From: Acanthochlamys bracteata
Taxonomy: Eukaryota > Streptophyta > Magnoliopsida > Pandanales > Velloziaceae
DNA: 64,000 nucleotides
NCBI GenBank assembly: GCA_019914995.1
Contig: CM034139.1
Coordinates: forward strand, 501,001-565,000
Reading direction: 5' to 3'
Shown here one piece after another: positions 55,650 through 64,000 of the stretch (positions are counted from its first letter, which is position 1; each line of letters opens with the position of its first letter). The notes below the pieces were generated by a model. It was not told the origin of the DNA and searched no databases. It saw nothing but the letters and a program-made list of their open reading frames with translations. The position numbers were made by a program, and so were the translations under genes.

Positions 55650-57869
55650 CATGCAATCAAGGTTAAGCTAATTGATGAGTTCATCCATAATATTAAGAGA
55701 TATTTAGTAGTACTTTTAAATAGAACTTTATAGAATTAAAAAAAAAAATTTGAAAAATAAGTTTTAATTTATTTATTCAAAAAATAAAAAAATTTTATTG
55801 TGTAAAATTTTATATATTTTATAAAAATATATTAAAAAATAAATTAATTTTTTAAAAAACTTCTCAGGATTCCCTGATCGTTGTACATGATAATGCTGAT
55901 CAGAAACCACGTGGTTGATACAGAGATAAGCATAAAATAATATATACATTTAATAATTAAATTCGAAGAGAACAAATTAAAAAACGATCATAACATCAAT
56001 TAGCAACCAGCACTGGATAGACAAAATTTTCATAATTAAGAAATAAATAACGGTCTCAACAAAAAACCATTTGGTATTTTAAATCTTATTCTGCTATCAG
56101 TAACTAGATTTTTTTATTTTATGTAATAATCAATTTTCAATAAACTATAATTGATAGATATAAAAGTTCGATAAGCTTTTAACAAATTTAAAGGAGAGAA
56201 AGCATATTTTGATAAATAGCGGTCTTCTTAAATAAATTGTTTGTTTTTTTCAAAGCATATGTAACAACGAAGACCGTTGGCAAGAGTTGAAGAAAGCCTT
56301 GGTTGGACGTTGTAGTATTTCATTGAATTAAAAGGAGTCGCACCTTCACGACAGGGAACTTAGCTGTATTTGACGTGCCTGGCTATAAAAAAATTTGAGA
56401 TGTCTTTTTAAATACTTATCACTACTTATTAAAATATAGTTTTAGTTTATTCAAAATTATTTTATTCTATTATAAAAACTAATTTAAAATTTAACAATAA
56501 TAGTAAATTATACGTTATAAATTTTCTTAATATATTAAAAAAAGTTTTTAGATAATCAAACTTATTTAGAAAATTTTAAAAATTTTCAAATAAAATAATC
56601 TTTCAATAATACCCTAAAAATTTAAGAAATTCTTTTTAAATGTATTTTTTATCTTTTTAAATGTATTAAGAAATTCTTTTTAAATAAACTTTTATTTTAT
56701 TAGCTATTTCAAACATAAATCTTCAATTTTGTTTTTCTTATCTTCCAGCAGGCATGCACTCGCATGTTTTGAATATAGTTTTAGTTAAAATTTTTATTCT
56801 ATTATAAAAACTGATTTAAATTTTAACAATAATATTAAATTATACGTTATAAAATTTCTAATATTTTAAAATTTTTTGATCGTCAAACTTATTTAAAAAG
56901 TTTACTGTTTATACATATAGTTTTAAATTTACTACCTTCAAGTTTGTAAAAAATATATATATAAAAATTCAATTACAATATATTATAATTATAAAATACA
57001 AAATTTAAACGCATTTTAAATATTATTTGTAATAATTTACTTTATAATAAATTATTAATATATTATAGAAAACGAACGCACTCGATCTTGTGTGTATATA
57101 TTTTTTGAAAATTGATTGCGATTGATTGTTGTTGAAAATACGAGAGATGGTTTCTTCACTCGTCTTATTTATCACCAATAATGTTCTTTTTTAATATTTA
57201 TTTTTATAATTCAACAAAAATATAGTAAAAGTAAACGGTTTAAAACATATTTGTGTTAAAAATTTTATACACAAATAATGTATGATAAACCTAATCAACA
57301 GACATTGATGCAGCAATTATTTTATTAATCTCTACATCAAATTCTATTAAATTTAATTTCTTTATATCAACATGCATTTCGAAGTCATGTATCTTTCTTT
57401 ATATAATTCATAAAAAGTTTTTTTATTCAAATTGAAGGTCGACTTTATAACAACATGTACTTTAAAGTCGTATTATTTTATTATTATCAATTTATTTTTT
57501 TTTACCTTCCAACTAATATTATAAAAAATAATATATATATATTGTATTATTTATTTATACATTTTTTTTTTATGAATCTTTATTTTGATCTTTTAAGCAG
57601 AAGTGGATAACCATTTAAAGAACATTATTTAGAATGTCTTTTAGAAAATATTTTGACTTTTTAAAGTAAAAGAACTTATGAATAAATTATTTTTATAAAA
57701 CCATAAAAGAATAATGAAAATCATAATATGATTTTTAACATTGAAAATTTGTTAAATATTTTACCTTATGTACTTTTTGCAAGGATAGATATGTCACTAC
57801 CGTTAAAAACCTTGATAACAAAAACAACATACAACACTGCAAAGATTTATTACTTCAAAGCCACGCACA
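55650..57869. other. AT-rich intergenic
   Basis: No gene. There is an AT-rich MITE-like stretch at 55700-55868. Sequences at about 56400-56600 and 56760-56920 share TATAAAAACTGATTTAAA and TTAAATTATACGTTATAAA, indicating a diverged local repeat. The rest is featureless A/T. Confidence 0.45.
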
Positions 57870-58023
57870 TTAGTAAAAAGAGAGTCGATCAGGAGTCAAT
57901 TTAAATTTTAAAATATAACATTCTCGAAGTTCTCCAACACGTAGGACTCGATCTTCGTTCTCTCTAATGGCCGCTGAGTTCTCTCTAACAATCGATGGCA
58001 GGTTATGAAAGAGCAAAAAAATT

Positions 58024-59336
58024 TCACTCATTGGAGTGAGAAATTCGTTTGAGGACTTCCGCATGCTCTTTCCTCAGAGATACTATAACGTCCAGCCCGC
58101 CGTCCGGGCGCAACGTCGGAAGGAAGATGAGAATGCCTTCGATGGGCTCCCAGCTCGGAATAAACGCGCACAAAGGACCGCCGCCGAAGTCGACCTCCTG
58201 GAAACGAAACCCTGACCAGCAATCTGCTTCGATGTTTGGCGACAGGACGTTGCCCAGCTTATCATCGTAGAATGAAGTGAGCTCCAGCTCCTCGTTTATC
58301 TTCCCGAAATCGATGAATGACTGGATGTAGGACTCGTCGATCTTCTTCACCGCTTCGTGAACTATCCTTGCTGCTGTTGCCGTGCCTCCCTTGATAAGTT
58401 CTCCTACTTTTGACCTCGGGCGTGCGTCAAGGACGAGGTTGCCGAACAGCTGCGGCACAGGTGGGTTCAGCCTCGGCCTGCAGTTCACCGCAACCCTGAT
58501 CTGGGTGTATTCAGCATCGTCCAAACCTCGAGCAATTGTTATCTTCCTCCATAAGTCACCCAACAGTATCTTGAACGTTGAGAGGCTCCCCGGCACCGAA
58601 GCTTTCAGCTGCAAGAGGTACTCCGATGAGTACCGTAGCAGTACGTTAGATATCTTACCAGGATCATCGTTAACCTTGGGCACCGTAACCCCGTCAGGCT
58701 GGTGCGGCAGAACCGGAACAAACTCAGAGCCCCAGTGCTGGAACTCGCACTGCGGCGGCTGCCGGGGTCGCAACAATGATTTGTCAATTACAGGAAGGGA
58801 ACGGATCGGGAGCCCACGAACAGTCTCCCCCCATGCAGTGAAGAAGCCACTCATGGACTGGCCATCTGCCACGTAGTGGTGCGCCGTTACACCGATCACC
58901 AAACTTCCGCAAGTGAACCGATTGACCTGGAATTGAGATAACTTGCACGCATCCACATTCTCCCATGACGGGTGCAGCAGCCTCAAGTACGGTGACGGTT
59001 CGATCGGCAGATGATCAGCAAGCTCGGAATCTACAGTCACCTCTACGAGTAACCCACCGCCATTATCGCCGCCTATCACAACACACGGCCGGCCAGCCTC
59101 GTCTCTTCCAAGCTCACCAACAAGAGTCGGGAAGAAACGAAGAGTCTTGGCTAAAGCTTCGATTATCTTGTCATTGGACGGTGTCGGAGGGGAGAAAGCA
59201 AACAGCACGGCCACGTGGATGTTGGGCACGAAACGGTCGAAACGGTGAGAGGCATTTCGATGGGCTCACGATCATGAGGTTTCTCAAGATTTAGGACTCT
59301 TGTTTTCTGCACCTTCACCTCCACTGTCGAATCCAT
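58024..59336 (-). pseudogene. BAHD acyltransferase with a single-base frameshift
   Basis: A BAHD family acyltransferase, which moves an acyl group from a CoA thioester to an amine or alcohol. Intronless. The start at 59336 (MDSTVEVKVQKTRV) fits the family N-terminus, but the frame is lost at the AAA run at 59240-59242 (TTT on the coding strand): one base is missing between PIEMPLTV and RFVPNIHVAV. With that base the gene would be 437 residues, the family norm. The catalytic HHYVADG (HxxxD) motif is intact; the structural DFGWG motif reads DFGGG, and the Arg usually after it is absent. The style (PNIHVAVLFAFSPPTPSN, PQLFGNLVLDARP) is closest to the agmatine/tryptamine hydroxycinnamoyltransferase group as I recall it. 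Everything downstream is open for 400 codons, so this is either a very recent pseudogene or an assembly error in a homopolymer. Confidence 0.88.
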
Positions 59337-59385
59337 TATTTTGCTTCGTCTTCGTGTCACCGACTTGTTGCTTCTTCTCACAAGG

Positions 59386-59393
59386 GTATATAG
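59386..59393 (-). promoter_or_regulatory. Probable TATA box of the BAHD gene
   Basis: CTATATAC on the minus strand lies about 50 bases upstream of the ATG at 59336, giving a leader of about 20-25 bases. It stands in balanced sequence. Position-based inference. Confidence 0.5.
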
Positions 59394-60995
59394 AAAAGGA
59401 ATATGGATGGCGTTTGCAGTTTCGTGCTTGCGATGGCCAACGGTGTGTGTGGGGAATGGATGGCGTTTGCCTTCGAAGAACAGCCCGTGTGACAACGTTA
59501 GTTCGTCCGGAAAAACAAACAAAACAAAAAAGAAGTTGTTTTGGTTTATATTCTAAATAATATAAATAAATGTTGTTATGTAAAATTTTTTTGTATTTTG
59601 TAAATTTATAAATTTCTAAAACTTTATAATACATATTAATAATATAAATTGAATAATTAAAAAATGTTTTTTTTTGTAATGGAATGCGGAACGCTCAGGA
59701 AGTTAATTTCAAAATATTTTGTTACAACATCTCAACAGGCAATCTGTCAATATTACTCAATTAATATTGAACAGACAACTATCAAAAAGTTTTTGTTATG
59801 GGTGTGATTCCCCTTTCCCCTAGATATATTTAAAATTATATAAAAGTTGGAATTATATCTGAACTTTTAATCTCATTGTTTGGCTTTAAGTTTTTATTTT
59901 TTATTTCTCAATAAATTTATTAAATATTCTATGAAATTTATTTAAAAGATTTAAAATTTTAAAAATATAATACTCTAATTATGAAATATTTATTTTTAAA
60001 AAAATAAAATTTGTTTTGAAAAAACAAAAATATTTTTTCAGAATTTTCTTTTTCGATGCCAAGGGACATATTTTTTCAGAAACGGTCTACCCATTCCATG
60101 CCAAGGGACATGTTTTTTTAAAGTAAAAACTGAGTTATTAAAAATAAATTATTATAAATGTCAAGATTGGAAATAAATTTAATATTTATATTTATTTTAT
60201 TTTGAAAGTGATTTAGAAGAAATAAATTTTAGAAGTAAAATTTTAAATTTTAAATTTTAAATTTACTTTATTTTAAAATTTATTGAAAGTGTAGTTTTTA
60301 ACTAAAAAATTAAAATATCAGTAAATATGTCCCGACAAAATAACTAATAAAAAATATAAAATTAAAAAAATATATTGAAAAAAAGCTGAACCAAATATCC
60401 ACATAGAAACTTGGAGTACGCACTTCCTCAGTTGAAAGATAAAACAACTTCTATGGGAAATAACTAATACACTAATCCTAACGATCAAAATAAAGTATCT
60501 TGTACTCAAGTTTTTTCTATTACGACGCGTTGAGTTGATTGTGATTTAATAAATAAAGTTCGAAAACCTTATTCATAAACCAAAATGTTATTTGGCAACG
60601 CTAATTCAGAAGTTTTTTTTATTAATTTTTATTTTATATTTTAAATAAATTTATTACAACATTTTACAGAATTTATTTAAAATTCTAATCATATTATTTA
60701 TTGTATTAATTTTTAAAATAAATTGCCAATAATTGGTGGTATATTCGCATCTACAGTTTAATTAATTTGTTAAAAAAAGAGTTATTGATATAAGATGGTT
60801 ATGCAAGCTGGACGTTTTCATGTACGAACGCACACATTTATAAATAGAAAGTTCTCCCGTTGCTTTTATTGTTATATCGTAATGCCATAAGTAGTAACAT
60901 TGTATTATTATTTAACATAAAATTAAAATATATAAATTATTTAAAATTTAAAATTTAATAGAAGAAAATAAAATTATGAGGGTTCGAAACACAAC

Positions 60996-61226
60996 GAGCG
61001 CGTTTGGTTTAACTTTTCAAAAGTTAATTTATAATTTTTTTTATTTTATATTTTTTAATATATATTTTATAAATATATAAAATATTTATTAACAATTTAG
61101 AAATTATATAAAAATTTTATGCAGTGAAATTTTTTTATTATTTATTTTAATTATTTTTTAAAAATAAAAAAAATTTCTTTTTATTTCAAATAAGTTTAAT
61201 TTTATAAATACTTTCAACCACTCACT
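60996..61226. mobile_element. AT-rich MITE-like copy
   Basis: It opens GAGCGCGTTTGGTTTAAC and closes in ATACTTTCAACCACTCA, whose reverse complement TGAGTGGTTGAAAGTAT matches the opening loosely. The interior follows 53351-53605 in the same orientation. Confidence 0.6.
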
Positions 61227-61878
61227 AAATGAAACATTAAAACACGTAGAATTATAATTTTGTTGGGAAGAAATTGGAGTTGCACAGATTTGAAACGCGC
61301 AAAAATGGTACCAAGAAACTTGCCCGCCCTGTAAAACAAATTTACTATCAATTTATTGAAATGACTACACGTGATTTGTGCAACCGCGCATTTATTTGTG
61401 CGAACGAGCAACATTGTAATTGACGTGGACGAACATGTGCCCTACAAACTACTCTTGGTTATATATAGTTGTCGTGATTTGGGCACTGACTTGGTTATAT
61501 AAAGTTTTTACGGTTTTCAATGTCATCAATTGTCTCGAGCCAAATGTCCAGACATTTGTTCCCGTTTATGGTTATTTTCTTTGTGTGTTTTTGCTTGTTG
61601 CAGTTAGTGATTAGCTGATAGATAGGATTCTCACATATTTTGTTTTGTTAACTAATTTTGGGCACTAATTTTTGTTTATTTTTTATTAAAAGTGAATTTA
61701 AATAAAATAAAATTTAAAATATTGGTAAACATGTTCTAAATTCAAGATCATTTTTTTGCAAAATAAAACACTTATCCGTGTTTACTTCGATATTAAATTC
61801 ACTATTTAGAAATAAATTTATAAAAAGTAAATTTGAAATTAAAAATAAATTTGGTAAAAAGTGAGTTTTTTTTTGGAA

Positions 61879-62098
61879 GTGTTTGAGAGTGCTTATGAAA
61901 TAGAACTTTTCTAAAATAGAAGGTATTTTTGTTTTTTTTGCAAACGAATTTTATTTTTTTTATTTCTAAAAAAATAATAAAAATATGTAATAAAAAAATT
62001 TTATTATGTAAAATTTTTCTATATTTTTTAAATTTTTAAATACTTATAAAATATGTATTAAAAACGTAAAATAAAGAATTGAAAAATTTTGTTGGGAG
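61879..62098. mobile_element. AT-rich MITE-like copy
   Basis: Reverse orientation: GTGTTTGAGAGTGCTTATGA at the left, then AAAAAAATAATAAAAATATG, TTATTATGTAAAATTTTTCT, and GAATTGAAAAATTTTGTTGG at the right. Confidence 0.6.
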
Positions 62099-63319
62099 AA
62101 AAGCAATCCCCCTTGTCTTATCAGGAGCTGTGTGTGGAATGCATATGATTTTCATCCTTGTTTGATTTTCTTTGTTTGTTTGATGATGAACCAATTTTGC
62201 TGCATCTTGATGATTCTTGTAGACCGTATGTTGCTTTATATATGCTGAGAAGTTCAAGCTCAGACGTGGTCTTGATCATGGCTTGGAATACTCTATAAAT
62301 GTGGGATAAGGCGTATTTATCTACTATCTACATTCTACTTTTTTTAAAACTCAATTTTAATATAAAAAATAAATATTTTAAAATATTTTTTTTATCAAAA
62401 TATATTTTAAAAAATTTAATTTTAAAACTTATTATTAATATAAAATTAATATATAAATTAATTAATTATTTATATTTTTAAATTTTATTTAAAAATTTAA
62501 ATATATTTAAAAAAGTGAAAATGGAAGTTAAAAAATTAAAAATTAAAAAAAGCAGTGAAATAAACAAATTAAAATAAGTGAAAACAATAATGAAAAAATA
62601 GTGAAATAATAAAAGCAAAAATACCGTAAAAAAAGAAAGTAAATAAAAGAAATGAAATGAAGAAATTAAAAAAATATATTTTATAAAGATAGAGCATCTA
62701 CACATAATTATTTACTTGAACATAGTTCATACTTGCATTCACTAAAATAGCTCACATTTTGCATTCATACTTAGATCATTCTCTTGAACATGTATAGCTC
62801 AAACTTGCATTAACTTAAACATAGCTCCACTTGAACATTTTATTTACATTTACGTAGTTCACAATAAGCATTCACCTAAACAAAATATTCACTGATGCAT
62901 TCAAATATTTTTCTCTGTTAAAACATTCACTCAACTAGAACATTAAGTATTTATTGATCCATTCACCTGAAAATAACATTTACATTCCATTCAAATTTAG
63001 GAGTGAATTTTTCATATAGAATTTCATACATTTTTATATAGAATTCTAAATACCTGAAGATAACATTTACATTCCATTCTATTAAAATGTAAGGTTTACA
63101 TTCCATTCATTGCACCATTCAACTTCAATAGAACATACAGAATTTTCACTGATCATACAAAACATTAAATACTTTTCCTGCAATACAAAACTAACACAAC
63201 ATCATATTAACTAATGCATATGATCGATGAAAGAGCTCAATATCAATAAGCTCACTGATTAGTAAGCTTCAACAATATGCACTCACATAATTTAAAAATA
63301 AAAGCATTACAAAGAAGAA

Positions 63320-63757
63320 TTAATATTTTTTAGTAGGCTCTTCCTTCTTGTCTCCATTTTCACCAGTCTTCACTGGTATCCTTCATTCATCTGCACAAAA
63401 CAGAGTGAGGATAGAATAAAAAAAAAATTCTGCTGGAATTGAAATCATGCCGAATATTAAATTAAAATTTAAATCAAAATAGCTACACTTGGAATTGAAA
63501 TTACGTGCAACTGAAAACCTTTATTTGAACTCTACATCACTAGCAGCGCTGAGTTAGGAAAAAAAACTAGAAAAAAATACAATAAGTAGAATGTTGATGA
63601 AATTGATCAAATGAGAATAAAAAAGACAAAATTGATTACAAAAAAAAATTCGTAACTTACTGGATCCCACCATCGCTGACAAGGAGCTCGACGCCGAAAT
63701 TGATGAAATTGATCAATTCATAACGATTAGAAGAAGGTGGGGAAGATGTTAGTTCTC
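63320..63757 (-). CDS. Possible 3' end of a gene, two exons (weak)
   Basis: On the minus strand an acceptor-like CTTACAG precedes an open stretch at 63757-63661 (ends ...VELLVSDGGI plus two bases) that stops at a good donor, GTAAGT. After a 280-base gap, a stretch at 63380-63320 preceded by a pyrimidine-rich region reads IPVKTGENGDKKEEPTKKY and then a stop. Joining them requires an acceptor a few bases past the obvious CAG. The acidic-basic C-terminus looks protein-like, but I recognise no family, and upstream exons would be beyond the window or lost. It could equally be chance. Confidence 0.27.
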
Positions 63758-63839
63758 CTGTAAGATTAAATCAAGAGGGGAGGGGTGAATTGAGTTAATA
63801 AATAAAAATTTTCGTGAAGTTTAGTTATCTTACAGATAG

Positions 63840-64000
63840 CAGGCTTACACCCGGCTGAGTTAATTATATAACCTACAGATAGAGAGTGTTAGAATGTTTG
63901 GTGACTTAGGTAAAGAGGATAGTACTCAGAGTATTTAACGTGGTTGGGTAAAACCTCTTTATCTATATCCACGGACGCTCTATCATTAGAGCCAAAACTT
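63840..64000. other. Window edge, possible mobile-element end
   Basis: The phrase TATTTAACGTGGTTGGGTAAAACCTC, followed by a CCACGGAC stretch, is of a type I associate with termini of plant retrotransposons (ATTTAACGTGGTTCGGC.. ..CCACGGAC). Only the first 100 or so bases are in view, so no family can be given. Confidence 0.3.

Larger units (their letters stand above)
59540..63300. other. AT-rich intergenic with MITE copies
   Basis: No gene supported. AT-rich MITE-like copies are at about 59880-60050, 60996-61226 and 61879-62098. Islands of ordinary complexity (61230-61640, 62100-62290) hold short open frames without recognisable products. From about 62700 to 63180 the sequence is built of degenerate CATTCAC / ACATTTACATTCCATTC words, including a nearly exact 28-base duplicate at 62965-62992 and 63052-63079. 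Confidence 0.5.

Noticed and set aside
58382-58876. 164-codon plus-strand frame
   Set aside because: Antisense shadow of the BAHD acyltransferase.
7522-59336. A coordinated biosynthetic gene cluster
   Set aside because: The OMT, PPO and BAHD genes are separated by 35 kb and 12 kb, lie on both strands and flank unrelated conserved genes; the idea is kept only as a low-interest finding.
61542-61557. Short palindrome AAATGTC-CA-GACATTT
   Set aside because: Seven-base arms are easily expected by chance in AT-rich DNA of this length.
62299-62705. 60-75-codon frames rich in Ile, Phe, Leu, Lys
   Set aside because: Pure products of A/T-run sequence; no real coding signal.
1-64000. CRISPR arrays, bacterial operons, tRNA or rRNA genes
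   Set aside because: None found. There are no regularly spaced identical repeats, no ribosomal RNA blocks, and no convincing tRNA; the genome is a plant nuclear one.

Overview
This window is nuclear DNA from a flowering plant. The evidence is spliced genes with GT-AG introns, plant-only gene families (a plastid polyphenol oxidase, a BAHD acyltransferase, a FLOWERING LOCUS D-type demethylase), a Ty3/gypsy element, and very AT-rich spacers packed with small inverted-repeat transposons. The O-methyltransferase reads most like the grass/monocot COMT group as I remember it, so a monocot is my best guess. I cannot name the species from sequence alone.

Layout, left to right. Bases 1-7500 are gene-free, AT-rich and full of MITEs and dispersed repeats. 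A four-exon caffeic acid O-methyltransferase-like gene (7522-8868, +) follows, then a foldback element, then a 13-exon TTC5-like TPR gene (10173-17858, +). Bases 17900-22700 hold MITEs and unassigned sequence. Next come two minus-strand genes: an FLD-type SWIRM/amine-oxidase histone demethylase (22718-25847, two exons) and an 11-exon quiescin sulfhydryl oxidase (27056-35849). The sulfhydryl oxidase introns have been hit by a truncated RTE LINE with perfect 16-bp target duplications, a Tourist-like MITE and a copia-type LTR. About 0.5 kb upstream of its start codon lies a 5.5-kb Ty3/gypsy element with both LTRs and a TATTC target duplication (36342-41890), which is broken. A two-exon polyphenol oxidase with a thylakoid-type transit peptide follows (44050-45910, -). 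Bases 46200-57900 are a gene-poor, AT-rich desert of dispersed MITE copies, a second copy of the 4.5-kb-position repeat in inverted orientation, and a 124-bp tandem duplication. A BAHD acyltransferase (58024-59336, -) carries a single-base frameshift near its 5' end. The last 4 kb is AT-rich with one weak candidate for the end of another gene.

Three of the six recognised genes (COMT-like, PPO, BAHD) act on phenolic compounds, but they are far apart, on both strands and separated by unrelated housekeeping genes, so I do not claim a biosynthetic cluster. The other genes serve chromatin and flowering control (FLD), disulfide formation in the secretory pathway (QSOX), and TPR-mediated cofactor function (TTC5-like). 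I found no wholly new system. The most distinctive content is the transposon record: at least three Tourist/PIF-like MITE groups with TTA/TAA duplications, one of them present as more than a dozen short AT-rich copies across the window.
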